A stretch of DNA of 45,828 bases from Candidatus Nomurabacteria bacterium (GCA_021413905.1 JAIOPO010000006.1:1-45828); one strand, 5' to 3'. Positions 1 to 7,906 are shown, counted from the stretch's first letter. A program made the numbers and translations. The notes: generated from the letters alone by a model not told the origin.

Positions 1-1331
1 TGATATTCGACAGACAATTTTTCAAAATATTTTTTATCAATCAAGATACCATAATCCTGCATTTCTTTTATGATGTGCATTATCGGCTTTTCTATTTCTT
101 CATATACTAAATCCAATTTGTCTTCTTTTAATTTCTTGAAAATATATTCATAAGCTGTGTCGAAAGATGTAGTTTTTGCGAAAAATAAAATATCATCCAA
201 TTTCGGCACAGATATATCGGAATTTATAAGCCAAAGGGCTATGGACGCTTCTTGGAGTTTTTCAGAATCCACAGGGACATTATCGGAAGAATCTTCGCTA
301 CTACCAGAAGGACCTTGACTGTGCAGATTCGCCGGCAAAGAATTCAAGGAGCCGTGGGTTCCCTGTCCTATGTCTCCGAGGGCGAAGGCGGGAGAATTTT
401 TTGCCGGCAAATTGCTACTAAAAAAACTTTTCAAACGCGCAAATAAACTCCTAAATTCAAATTGCACAAAAGTTTTTTCCACTTTACCCAAATCCGCATT
501 TTCCCAAAAAGTTTTTTCTGGAATTTTAAAATCAATCGGAGCGTCTTTGCGTATCGTCGCCAAAACTTTTGAAAACAAAGCTTCATCTTCGTTGTTTTTT
601 ATGAGCTCCACCATTCGTGGTTTGATACCCGCTTTTTCAAAATCTTCCGGTGATTTTTTTATTTTTTTATAAATTTCCTCTATAGTTCCAAAAGTTTTTA
701 TCAAATCGGTGGCAGTCTTTTCGCCGATACCTTTAATGCCGATAATATTATCTGACGGATCTCCTCTTAAACCTTTATAATCCGGTAAAAGTTTCGGGCT
801 AAAACCAAAACGCGCAAATACTGCTTCTTCGTCATATAAAATAGTATCATTGATTCCCTTTTTCAAAGTATACACTTGCACTTTTTTACCATCTACAAGT
901 TGCATCGTATCCATATCGCCTGATGCAATAATTATTTTTATATTCTTTTCCTTTTTTAAATTTTCTGTAATAGTCCCCAAAATATCATCCGCTTCAAAAC
1001 CAGGAGCATCGTAAATAGGAACATTAAAAGCTTCAAAAATTTCGCGAGATTGTTTCAATTGTGAAATAAGAGCATCATCTGTCTTTGCTCTGCCTGCTTT
1101 ATAAGCGTCATAAGCTTCATGGCGAAAAGTTTTTTGTGGCAAATCATAACAGGCGATAATGTAATCGGGTTTCAAATCCGTGATAATCTTCATTATCATA
1201 GTTGAAAGCCCATACAATGCTCCTGTCGGCTCGCCTCTAGACGACAAAAATTCCGGCAAGGCATGATACGCTCGGTGTATTATCGCATGTGAATCAAGCA
1301 AAACCAGAGTTTTAATTTTAGACTTTTCCAT
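1..1331 (-). CDS. polA: DNA polymerase I, N-terminal part (runs off the left edge)
   Basis: Translating the minus strand from ATG at 1331 gives an open frame to the window edge (443 codons), absent from the ORF track because it has no stop here. The start 'MEKSKIKTLVLLDSHAIIHRAYHALP' region (shortened: KTLVLLDSHAIIHRAYHALP) is the classic 5'-3' exonuclease fold, followed by 'YDLPQKTFRHEAYDAYKAGR', 'ASGDMDTMQLV' and the helix-hairpin-helix 'DNIIGIKGIGEKTA'. The last visible residues ('EMQDYGILIDKKYFE') are the entry to the polymerase domain. The protein removes RNA primers and fills gaps in replication and repair. An odd GC-rich palindromic stretch around residues 308-334 falls between the exonuclease and polymerase parts and keeps the frame. 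A TATAAT lies 6 nt before the ATG. The domains are certain; the C-terminus is not seen. Confidence 0.95.
   Translation of the reverse strand, partial: MEKSKIKTLVLLDSHAIIHRAYHALPEFLSSRGEPTGALYGLSTMIMKIITDLKPDYIIACYDLPQKTFRHEAYDAYKAGRAKTDDALISQLKQSREIFEAFNVPIYDAPGFEADDILGTITENLKKEKNIKIIIASGDMDTMQLVDGKKVQVYTLKKGINDTILYDEEAVFARFGFSPKLLPDYKGLRGDPSDNIIGIKGIGEKTATDLIKTFGTIEEIYKKIKKSPEDFEKAGIKPRMVELIKNNEDEALFSKVLATIRKDAPIDFKIPEKTFWENADLGKVEKTFVQFEFRSLFARLKSFFSSNLPAKNSPAFALGDIGQGTHGSLNSLPANLHSQGPSGSSEDSSDNVPVDSEKLQEASIALWLINSDISVPKLDDILFFAKTTSFDTAYEYIFKKLKEDKLDLVYEEIEKPIMHIIKEMQDYGILIDKKYFEKLSVEY
331..408. repeat. GC-rich palindromic insert inside polA
   Basis: A 15-nt arm (gccggcaaagaattc, 331-345) is matched by an inverted arm with one mismatch (gaattttttgccggc, 394-408) around a GC-rich centre. 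The 78-nt unit is 26 codons, so polA stays open across it. It encodes a Gly/Ser/Pro-rich linker between the exonuclease and polymerase domains. Base composition is clearly richer in G+C than the flanking gene. Whether it is mobile is inference. Confidence 0.6.
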
Positions 1332-1337
1332 AGGAAA

Positions 1338-1343
1338 ATTATA
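1338..1343 (-). promoter_or_regulatory. -10 hexamer TATAAT of polA, 6 nt from ATG
   Basis: Minus-strand TATAAT followed by 6 nt (TTTCCT) and then the polA ATG. A start of transcription at the usual distance would fall on the A of the ATG, so the mRNA would be leaderless. The element lies inside the end of tsaE. Confidence 0.6.
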
Positions 1344-1821
1344 ACATTTTTATCTTGAATTTTCTGTGTCCTTCTTTCGTATGAGCAATTGAAATTTTAT
1401 GATGTTTTTTAGGCATAGCTTTGGCGACATTTTCCGGCCATTCAATAAAAATAATATTCTCCGGATTTTTTATAATTTCCGCCCAACCTAAATGCAAAAG
1501 TTCTTTATGATTTTTCAGGCGGTAAGCATCCAGATGAAATAGATTCTTAAAGCTATGGATACACCCCCTCGCCCTTTGGGCACTCCCCCTTAGCAGGGGG
1601 AGAGGATAGCGTTTCATCACCACAAAAGTCGGACTATTTACTTTCTTTTTTATACCAAAATGTTTCGCAAAAAGTTGAGTAAAAGAAGTCTTGCCTGCTC
1701 CTAAATCTCCGGACAATGTTACCACTGTCGCATTTTTCATATTTTTATTTTTTAAAATCTTATTAAAAAATTCCTTTGCAATTTCTTCCGTATCTTTTAT
1801 ATTTTTTGAAATTTTCAGCAT
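1339..1821 (-). CDS. tsaE: tRNA threonylcarbamoyladenosine biosynthesis ATPase TsaE
   Basis: This P-loop ATPase helps the TsaB-TsaD complex make t6A at position 37 of ANN-decoding tRNAs. The Walker A loop 'GDLGAGKTS' is at residues 38-46, followed by the family motifs 'SPTFV', 'LFHLDAYRL' and 'IIFIEWPENV'. At 160 residues it is near the usual length but contains about 20 extra residues (about 71-90, 'PLPLLRGSAQRARGC') between 'SPTFVVMK' and 'LFHLDAYR'. These come from a GC-rich palindromic insert that keeps the frame. The gene lies just upstream of polA on the same strand, with only 7 nt between them. Identification is firm from the motifs. Confidence 0.95.
   Translation of the reverse strand: MLKISKNIKDTEEIAKEFFNKILKNKNMKNATVVTLSGDLGAGKTSFTQLFAKHFGIKKKVNSPTFVVMKRYPLPLLRGSAQRARGCIHSFKNLFHLDAYRLKNHKELLHLGWAEIIKNPENIIFIEWPENVAKAMPKKHHKISIAHTKEGHRKFKIKML
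1552..1610. repeat. GC-rich palindromic insert inside tsaE
   Basis: It contains a perfect 8-bp hairpin (ctccccct/agggggag, 1583-1590 and 1595-1602), a small GCCC-TTT-GGGC hairpin beside it, and outer gctat/atagc arms. It is translated in frame as a Pro/Arg/Gly-rich insert in TsaE. The local GC content is far above that of the gene. It differs in sequence from the rsmA and uvrD elements. Confidence 0.65.
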
Positions 1822-1860
1822 ATTTTCATATTAGCATTTCCTTAAAAATTTCCAAATAAA

Positions 1861-1887
1861 AAAGCGTTTCGTATAACGAAACGCTTT
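1861..1887 (-). terminator. Intrinsic terminator of the Gly/Tyr/Asn-rich protein gene
   Basis: An 11-bp perfect stem (aaagcgtttcg / cgaaacgcttt) with a 5-nt loop. On the minus strand it is followed by a T-rich run. It sits 19 nt past the stop of the 1907-3058 gene. A T-rich run on the plus side could let it work both ways. Confidence 0.8.
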
Positions 1888-1906
1888 GTTCTTTTTTATG
1901 ATCATC

Positions 1907-3058
1907 TCAATGACGACCATAACCGGTTGGCGAACTACCATAACCGGAAAAATTTGAACTTCCTGGTAAAACATATTGTCCACCAGGATTAACGCCATAA
2001 CCAGAGAAATCTTTACTACCAGCGGGAGTAATACCGTATCCTCCAATCTGATACGAACCACCAGGATTGTTGCCATAACCCCCAACATTTCCCTGATAAT
2101 TACCCATAGATCCGTATCCAGGCAAACCGTACCATCCACCAGGATTATTTCCATAACCGGAAACATTTCCATAACATCCATGATTATTTCCATAACCACT
2201 GATATTGTGTTGGTAATTTAAATTACCACAATTATGGCTGTAACCATACGCAACAGGTAAATTATAACCTGCAAACATAATCCAAGGATTATATCCATAA
2301 GCATAATAATAACCAGGTGTTGGTATTGGATTATAACCACTAGGACTACAATTCTGGTAACCAGAAACTACTTTCTGGCAAACAGACGGTATTTCCATTG
2401 GTTTGGTTTGAACAACATTGCTAGCAAAAAATTGATAGCTTTGTTCTCCTTGGGGCAACTCTCCACCAGGAGCATAAACTGTATCGTGAATAAAAACTTC
2501 ACGATAAACAATTACTGGTTTACACTCTTCCTTTGGAGAGAATAATTTTTCTAAAACAGTTTCATTATTCTTGAAACCTTGTTTCGTGTTTCCACAAACA
2601 AGGCAAACCAAACTACGAACAGGATATTGTTTATCCAAGTTCAAAATTTTAGTTATATCAAGAAACAAAACGGCTTCATTTGAAGAGTACGAATCTCTTT
2701 TAATGAAACCAAAACCATTTTTTTGTACATCGTCTATTTCGTAGACTCCGGCAGACCAACCTTCCGTTCCTTCATACATTCTGTTTAGGAAGTATAAAGC
2801 AATACGAGGTGTCACCTTTTCCACTTCCCAATTCTTTTTAATTTCAGAAACCCAGCCATCTTTTTCGGCTGTTTCCTGAATTCTCAAAGAAAGTTTTTCT
2901 AAATATGAAACTTTCATTTCATAAATTGAAACAACTTCCTCTTTAGAATAAGGAGCCTTATATTTTTTATAAGGCAAGAAGGGACTCCCTTGGCCAAAGC
3001 ACTCAAGCCCAAAGGCGAATGCGATAATAACCAAAATAAACAAAACTATATTTTTCAT
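1907..3058 (-). CDS. Secreted protein with a Gly/Tyr/Asn-rich repeat tail
   Basis: I do not recognise the family. I take the start at 'MKNIVLFILVIIAFAFG' (3058), not the longer ORF start at 3097. This gives a clean signal peptide, and the promoter at 3107-3135 would start transcription near 3100, leaving no room for the upstream ATG to have a leader. The first ~200 mature residues are mixed alpha/beta with several cysteines ('LVCLVCGNTK'). The last ~140 are low-complexity, built from 'GYGNNPGG'-like units with many Tyr and Pro. Such tails suggest a surface or extracellular fibrous or adhesive role, but that is inference. The gene is a single unit with its own strong promoter and terminator. 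Confidence 0.85.
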   Translation of the reverse strand: MKNIVLFILVIIAFAFGLECFGQGSPFLPYKKYKAPYSKEEVVSIYEMKVSYLEKLSLRIQETAEKDGWVSEIKKNWEVEKVTPRIALYFLNRMYEGTEGWSAGVYEIDDVQKNGFGFIKRDSYSSNEAVLFLDITKILNLDKQYPVRSLVCLVCGNTKQGFKNNETVLEKLFSPKEECKPVIVYREVFIHDTVYAPGGELPQGEQSYQFFASNVVQTKPMEIPSVCQKVVSGYQNCSPSGYNPIPTPGYYYAYGYNPWIMFAGYNLPVAYGYSHNCGNLNYQHNISGYGNNHGCYGNVSGYGNNPGGWYGLPGYGSMGNYQGNVGGYGNNPGGSYQIGGYGITPAGSKDFSGYGVNPGGQYVLPGSSNFSGYGSSPTGYGRH

Positions 3059-3106
3059 ATTTTCTTTTTTCAATTTACAGAAAAGCCACATGGCCATCTA
3101 GAGGAA

Positions 3107-3135
3107 AGTATATCATATTTTATATCAAAAGTCAA
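3107..3135 (-). promoter_or_regulatory. Sigma-70-type promoter of the secreted protein gene
   Basis: On the minus strand TTGACT, a 17-nt spacer, then TATACT preceded by TGA (extended -10). This is the best consensus promoter in the left half of the window. The predicted start near 3100 gives a leader of about 40 nt to the ATG at 3058. Confidence 0.75.
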
Positions 3136-3160
3136 GGTATAGTAAAATCAATAAATACTG

Positions 3161-3166
3161 TATAAT
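3161..3166 (+). promoter_or_regulatory. -10 hexamer TATAAT of the PilB-like gene, 9 nt from ATG
   Basis: TATAAT then 9 nt to the ATG at 3176. There is no Shine-Dalgarno sequence between them. The mRNA would have at most a few nucleotides of leader. The -35 region is poor. Confidence 0.55.
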
Positions 3167-3175
3167 AAAGACATT

Positions 3176-4873
3176 ATGGCGCAATTTGATGAAGAAAAAG
3201 AAAATAAACAATTAGACGAAATCCACAAAGCTGAAGAAGAACAACTTGTGGAAGTTTTAGCAGGATCAAAATACAACCTACCTTACATAAATCTTTTGCC
3301 GATAGGTATAGACAATGAAGCCTTACGCGCCATTTCAGAAAAAGATGCGAGAGAAATGAACATAGGTCCTTTCAAACTTTCTGGAAAAAATATCTACATA
3401 GCATTACGTTCCCCTTCTGATGATCTGATAAGTAAATTAAAGGATGATATGGAAAGAAAAAATCTAGTCCCTACTTTTTATATGGCATCTAGTTCTAGTT
3501 TAAATAAAATATGGAACAGATATCAAGAACTTTCTATGGCAGAAAATTCAAAAGTGGGAGGCATAGATATTTCTGCAGAAATACTCCGAGATACAGCTAA
3601 AAATATTCAAAAAATGCAAGACATGGAAAAATTAATTTTGTCTGCAATGGAAGGAAAACAAATTCATAAAATTTCTCATATCTTGGAAATAATTCTCGCC
3701 GGAGCTATCGCTATACAAGCTTCAGACATACACATAGAAGCCGAACAAGACAGGAGCAGATTGCGTCTTCGCTTAGATGGAGTTTTGCATGATGTTATGT
3801 TTTTTGATTTAAGTGTTTACCATTTATTAAATTCAAGAATAAAACTTTTATCTGGAATGAAGTTAACTTCACGCACTGCGCAAGACGGACGCTTTAGTAT
3901 TATGGAAGAAAAAGAAGAAATAAGTATTCGTGCTTCTCTTATCCCTGGTGCATATGGAGAATCAATAGTGATGCGTATTTTAGATCCAAAATCCATCCAA
4001 GTAAAACTAGAAGATATGGGTATCGAGCCATATCTATTTTCCATAATTGAAGCAGAAATTAAAAAACCAAACGGTATGATACTCGTCACTGGGCCGACAG
4101 GATCCGGAAAAACAACGACTCTTTATGCTTTTTTAAATAAAATATATTCACCAGAAATTAAAATAATCACAATTGAAGATCCTATAGAATATCATCTGAC
4201 AGGCATAACCCAAACACAAACAGACAACGAAAAAGGATATACATTCCTTGAAGGTTTGCGTAGTGGACTTCGGCAAGATCCTGACGTGGTAATGGTCGGA
4301 GAAATACGTGATGCTGAAACTGCAAAAATTGCCGTCGAATCTGCACTCACTGGACACTTGGTATTCTCTACTTTACACACAAACAATGCAGCCGGAGTTA
4401 TTCCCCGTCTTATTGACCTTGAAGTGAATCCAAAAATAATGGTGTCCGCATTATCACTTTCAATAGCTCAACGTCTCGTAAGAAAACTTTGCCAAGCTTG
4501 TAAAAAAGAAAAGACACTTACTGAAGAAGAAAATAAAACAATTAAAACAATAATGAACGGCATTAAAGAAGAAGGTAAAGATTTAAAAAATTACAATATA
4601 AATCCAGACGCTCCTGTAAAAGTTTTTTCAGCTGTCGGCTGTGAAAAATGCAACATGACCGGCTACAAAGGACGAATGGGTATTTTTGAAGCCATAAAAA
4701 CAGATGAATCAATTGAAAAAATAATTCCTGAAAACCCTAGCGAACGTGAAATAAAAAAAGTCTCCTCACATCAAGGCATACTCTCTATGCGACAAGACGG
4801 CATTGTAAAAATATTAAATGGAATTACTTCAATAGATGAAGTGCAAAGCGTAGTTGATCTAAATGAAGAATAG
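3176..4873 (+). CDS. pilB: Type IV pilus assembly / type II secretion ATPase, PilB/GspE family
   Basis: A 565-residue hexameric secretion ATPase that would power pilin polymerisation at the inner face of the membrane. The N-terminal part resembles the MshE/GspE N domain. Next come 'ASDIHIEAEQDRSRLRLRLDG', the Walker A loop 'GPTGSGKTTT' at about 306-315, the Asp box 'ITIEDPIEYH', Walker B 'DPDVVMVGEIRDAETA' and the His box 'GHLVFSTLHTNNA'. The C-terminal part holds the two CxxC pairs ('CQAC', 'CEKC') of the zinc-binding element. No pilC, pilT or pilin genes are adjacent, so its partners must be elsewhere. The start is fixed by the very close -10 box. Confidence 0.9.
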   Translation: MAQFDEEKENKQLDEIHKAEEEQLVEVLAGSKYNLPYINLLPIGIDNEALRAISEKDAREMNIGPFKLSGKNIYIALRSPSDDLISKLKDDMERKNLVPTFYMASSSSLNKIWNRYQELSMAENSKVGGIDISAEILRDTAKNIQKMQDMEKLILSAMEGKQIHKISHILEIILAGAIAIQASDIHIEAEQDRSRLRLRLDGVLHDVMFFDLSVYHLLNSRIKLLSGMKLTSRTAQDGRFSIMEEKEEISIRASLIPGAYGESIVMRILDPKSIQVKLEDMGIEPYLFSIIEAEIKKPNGMILVTGPTGSGKTTTLYAFLNKIYSPEIKIITIEDPIEYHLTGITQTQTDNEKGYTFLEGLRSGLRQDPDVVMVGEIRDAETAKIAVESALTGHLVFSTLHTNNAAGVIPRLIDLEVNPKIMVSALSLSIAQRLVRKLCQACKKEKTLTEEENKTIKTIMNGIKEEGKDLKNYNINPDAPVKVFSAVGCEKCNMTGYKGRMGIFEAIKTDESIEKIIPENPSEREIKKVSSHQGILSMRQDGIVKILNGITSIDEVQSVVDLNEE

Positions 4874-4874
4874 A

Positions 4875-5034
4875 CAATAAAAAAACACTAATCTCTAAAC
4901 AATCCTTTTAAAACTGAGCTTCAAAAGTAACAAATTCTTGAAGGATGGTGCCAGCGAACTAATAAAAGTGCCGAGACGTCCTACGCAAACCTGTATAACC
5001 AGGGGCTGATTGCTTAGAGATTAGTGTCCTCTAA
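4875..5034 (-). ncRNA. Candidate structured ncRNA of unknown class
   Basis: Between the PilB-like gene and ruvB a 20-nt arm (4885-4904) pairs with 5008-5027 with a single position that is G-U in RNA. On the minus strand the stem is followed at once by a run of seven T, as in an intrinsic terminator. A TATAAT (5042-5047) lies upstream of the 5' arm, so a stand-alone minus-strand RNA of about 155 nt is likely. Inside are a CTTCAA/TTGAAG hairpin (6 bp) and a CCTG/CAGG hairpin. I could not match it to 6S, SRP, RNase P, tmRNA or a common riboswitch. The long end-pairing stem is 6S-like, but that is only a suggestion. On the plus strand a TTAGAG/CTCTAA hairpin plus T-run could end pilB transcription. 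Confidence 0.5.
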
Positions 5035-5041
5035 TGTTTTT

Positions 5042-5047
5042 ATTATA
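5042..5047 (-). promoter_or_regulatory. -10 hexamer TATAAT upstream of the candidate ncRNA
   Basis: Minus-strand TATAAT, preceded by GATATAG. It is placed so that transcription would begin near 5034, a few bases before the ncRNA closing stem. The -35 is weak. Confidence 0.45.
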
Positions 5048-5138
5048 CTATATCCACAAGCAAGTAAATGCTATAATGTGAATATCGTGTTGATATGTCA
5101 AAATCAATTACAAAAAGAGTATAGCATATTAGAAAAAA

Positions 5139-6155
5139 ATGTCAAGCGAAAATACTAAAAAAGAAAAAGTATCTACTGATGATAAATACCTCGATCAGGC
5201 ACTTCGACCTTCTCGTTGGGACGACTATATAGGTCAAAAACATATAAAAGACAACGTTAAAATCCTCTTGCGAGCAGCAGAAGAACGTGGACACATACCT
5301 GAACACATACTTTTTTACGGCCCTCCAGGACTTGGAAAAACTACTTTGGCACACCTGATAGCCAAAGAAACCGGCAGACAAATGAAAATAACCTCCGGTC
5401 CGGCGATAGAAAAAGTCGGGGATTTGGCTTCTATACTTACAAATCTATCTCCTGGAGATATTATCTTTATAGACGAAATACACAGACTAAATAAAATGGT
5501 AGAAGAGATACTTTATCCGGCAATGGAGTCCGGAGTTCTCGATATCATCATCGGCAAAGGGCCTTCCGCTCGCACCATACAGCTAGACCTGCCTCCATTT
5601 ACACTGATAGCAGCGACGACTCGTGTGGCACTCGTGTCTTCCCCTCTTCGTTCTCGTTTCTCCGGCGGAGTTTTTCGTTTGGAATTTTATTCCAATGAAG
5701 AAATTGCGGAAATAATTCGCCGTTCAAGTAAACTTTTGGAAACAGAACTCGAAGAAGATGCATTAAATGAAATCTCAAAAAGAAGTAGATTCACTCCGCG
5801 CACTGCGAATTACTTTTTAAAAAGAGTTCGCGATTACGCACAAGTAAATAAAAAGTCTCTCGATAAAAAAACTGTAAAAGAAGCTCTAGACATGCTTGCA
5901 ATAGATGAAATAGGATTAAATGCATCTGACAGAAAGTTCTTGGAAGTTTTGATTGAAAAATTTAATGGTGGTCCAGTGGGACTCAAAACAATTTGCGCCG
6001 CTTTATCTGAAGAAGAATCAACTGTCGAAGAAGTCATCGAACCATATCTCATCCAACTCGGACTCCTCGAACGCACCGCCCGTGGACGCGTAGCAACAGA
6101 AAAAGCATATACGCATTTGGGTTTTGATTTACCTTCTGAAATAAAAAAAGATTAA
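5139..6155 (+). CDS. ruvB: Holliday junction branch migration helicase RuvB
   Basis: This AAA+ motor drives branch migration with RuvA and feeds junctions to RuvC. It is full length at 338 residues. It opens with 'LRPSRWDDYIGQ', has Walker A 'GPPGLGKTT' at 61-69 and Walker B 'IIFIDEIHR'. Sensor and arginine-finger regions are 'TLIAATTRVALVSSPLRSRF', and a winged-helix C-terminus includes 'LGLLERTARGRVAT'. The membrane protein gene starts 1 nt after its stop and ruvC follows, so recombination genes cluster here. No ruvA is present in the window. Confidence 0.97.
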   Translation: MSSENTKKEKVSTDDKYLDQALRPSRWDDYIGQKHIKDNVKILLRAAEERGHIPEHILFYGPPGLGKTTLAHLIAKETGRQMKITSGPAIEKVGDLASILTNLSPGDIIFIDEIHRLNKMVEEILYPAMESGVLDIIIGKGPSARTIQLDLPPFTLIAATTRVALVSSPLRSRFSGGVFRLEFYSNEEIAEIIRRSSKLLETELEEDALNEISKRSRFTPRTANYFLKRVRDYAQVNKKSLDKKTVKEALDMLAIDEIGLNASDRKFLEVLIEKFNGGPVGLKTICAALSEEESTVEEVIEPYLIQLGLLERTARGRVATEKAYTHLGFDLPSEIKKD

Positions 6156-6156
6156 T

Positions 6157-7149
6157 ATGTTTTTGCTTTTACTAATGACAGCTTTAATAGTTTTACTATC
6201 CGGCATTTTTGCAATGTCCGAAGCTTCCATATTTACAATTTCCGGCACTAAAGCAGAAGCATTAAAAAATGAAAAAGTATCTGGAGCAGAATCTTTACTG
6301 AAGATAAAAAATAAAATAAATAAACCAATAATAACTTTGGTTGTTTTAAACAATGTAGTCAGCATTGCGGGCAGTATATTTGTCGGTTTTTATTCAGCAA
6401 AAGTTTTTGATCATAAATTTGTAGGAATTATTTCTGCAATGATTACAATCATAATCATATTGTTTGCGGAAATTATTCCAAAAACTATCGGTGAAAGGTA
6501 TTCAGAAAAAATATCTTTGACGATTTCAAAACCGATACTTTTTCTTTCTAATATTTTCACACCGATAGTATGGTTCGTGGAACTTTTTACAAAAAATTTT
6601 TCTGATGTCAGAAAAATAACTTCCGAAGAAGAATTAAAAATACTTTCTCGTATGGGTCATATGGAAGGCTCAATAGAACAAGACGAAAGAGAAATAATAG
6701 AAAAAGTTTTCACTATGAATGACCTCACTGCAAAAGATATCATGACCCCTCGCACAGTAATGGAAGCTCTGGAGAAAGACCAATTATTGGATGAAATAAT
6801 GCCAAAATTACAAAATGCCCCCTTCTCTCGATACCCTGTATATGAAAAAAATATTGATAATATTGTGGGATTTGTCAGAACATTGAATTTACTCCAAGCA
6901 TTGAATGTAGGAGAAAACAAAAAGACTGTCGGTTTTTTTACAAAAAAAATATTGGAAGTTCGTGAAACTGTAAAATTGGACATATTGCTCACTATTTTTC
7001 AAAAAACTAAAAATCACATAGCTGTGGCTAAAGATGAATTCGGCGGAACTTCCGGTATCGTCACGCTCGAAGACGTACTCGAACAACTCGTCGGGGAAAT
7101 AATGGACGAGACAGATGAAGTCGCGGATTTAAGAGAGATGATAAAATAA
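6157..7149 (+). CDS. CNNM/CorC-type membrane protein: DUF21 plus CBS pair
   Basis: The N-terminal third holds several membrane helices with the DUF21 signature 'SGIFAMSEASIFTISGTKAEALK' (first 20 residues diagnostic). The cytoplasmic CBS pair follows, starting at 'DIMTPRTVMEALE' and including 'FSRYPVYEKNIDNIVGFV' and 'HIAVAKDEFGGTSGIVTLEDVLEQLVGEIMDE' (quoted in part). The family comprises Mg2+ or Co2+ transporters and hemolysin-C-like proteins that sense nucleotides through CBS. At 330 residues it stops just after the CBS pair and lacks the C-terminal CorC/HlyC domain. It lies 1 nt downstream of ruvB, so co-transcription is likely. The substrate cannot be read from the sequence. Confidence 0.85.
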   Translation: MFLLLLMTALIVLLSGIFAMSEASIFTISGTKAEALKNEKVSGAESLLKIKNKINKPIITLVVLNNVVSIAGSIFVGFYSAKVFDHKFVGIISAMITIIIILFAEIIPKTIGERYSEKISLTISKPILFLSNIFTPIVWFVELFTKNFSDVRKITSEEELKILSRMGHMEGSIEQDEREIIEKVFTMNDLTAKDIMTPRTVMEALEKDQLLDEIMPKLQNAPFSRYPVYEKNIDNIVGFVRTLNLLQALNVGENKKTVGFFTKKILEVRETVKLDILLTIFQKTKNHIAVAKDEFGGTSGIVTLEDVLEQLVGEIMDETDEVADLREMIK

Positions 7150-7173
7150 TTTTAACTATGCTAAAATTCAAAT

Positions 7174-7671
7174 ATGATAATCTTAGGTATAGATCCAGGT
7201 TTTGAAAGGTTGGGTGTAGCGGTATTAGAAAAAAAAACAAACAGCAAAGAATCTGTGCTTTTTTCGGAGTGTTTTAAAACTTCGGCAAAATTGGAATTTG
7301 GAGAAAGATTGAAACTCATAGGCATAGAAGTAAAGAAAGTAATTAAAAAATACAATCCGGAAGTTTTATCAATAGAAACACTTTTTTTAACCAACAATCA
7401 AAAAACTGTGATGCATGTAGCAGAAGCACGCGGAGTGATAATATATGAAGCGATAAACGCAGGACTTAAAATATTTGAAGCTTCTCCACCGCAGATAAAA
7501 ATAGCGGTGACGGGCTATGGCAAGGCAGATAAAACACAAGTGATGAAAATGGTTAAAATGCTTGTAAGTATAGACAACGATAAAAAATCTGATGATGAAT
7601 TAGATGCCATAGCCATAGCAATCACAGGATTGGCGCACTTATCCACAGTTTATAAAAAAATGTCTTGCTAA
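7174..7671 (+). CDS. ruvC: Holliday junction resolvase RuvC
   Basis: This dimeric endonuclease cuts Holliday junctions handled by RuvB. It has the RNase H-like fold, with the catalytic acidic residues visible as D7 ('GIDPG'), E68 ('SIETLF') and the pair at D141/D144 ('DDELDAIAIA'). At 165 residues it is normal length. A TATGCT lies 11 nt before the ATG. It follows the CNNM-type gene by 24 nt. Confidence 0.95.
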   Translation: MIILGIDPGFERLGVAVLEKKTNSKESVLFSECFKTSAKLEFGERLKLIGIEVKKVIKKYNPEVLSIETLFLTNNQKTVMHVAEARGVIIYEAINAGLKIFEASPPQIKIAVTGYGKADKTQVMKMVKMLVSIDNDKKSDDELDAIAIAITGLAHLSTVYKKMSC

Positions 7672-7766
7672 ATATTTATATATTTGATAAAAAATAGGAA
7701 CGTAATTAAAAGTGTTTTTTAAAGGTCGTTTTTTTAAAAAAATTAAAATAAAAAAATCTCATAAAT

Positions 7767-7904
7767 ATGAGCTACGATGAAGAAAATGATGATTTAATGG
7801 GTATGTCATCTGACATAGATTTAGATGATCCATTGATCGATGATCTTGGAGACCTCAATTTCGGCGACGACAATGAGGACGACAATTTCGACAAAGACCA
7901 TTAA
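7767..7904 (+). CDS. Small, very acidic 45-residue protein
   Basis: Below the ORF-track cutoff. ATG at 7767 gives 45 residues with about 20 Asp/Glu and only two Lys ('DLDDPLIDDLGDLNFGDDNE'). There is no membrane segment and no recognised domain. It ends just before a strong intrinsic terminator, which supports a real transcript. The codon pattern looks coding, with Asp and Glu codons throughout. No good Shine-Dalgarno sequence is visible. I do not know its function. Acidic micropeptides sometimes bind cationic partners, but nothing here shows that. Confidence 0.55.
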   Translation: MSYDEENDDLMGMSSDIDLDDPLIDDLGDLNFGDDNEDDNFDKDH

Positions 7905-7906
7905 TT

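Noticed and set aside
1831-2199. 122-residue minus-strand ORF inside the Gly/Tyr/Asn-rich gene
   Set aside because: It is another frame of the repeat tail; the signal-peptide-bearing frame has the promoter and the terminator.
4885-5027. Possible TPP riboswitch: CTGAG and GGATGGTGCCAGCG on the plus strand
   Set aside because: The ACCTGA box and the correct GGATAATGCCAGCG spacing are missing, the downstream gene is ruvB, and the terminator and promoter point to the minus strand.
7639-7647. Perfect DnaA box TTATCCACA in ruvC
   Set aside because: Single, coding, and far from the origin; expected by chance in an AT-rich genome.
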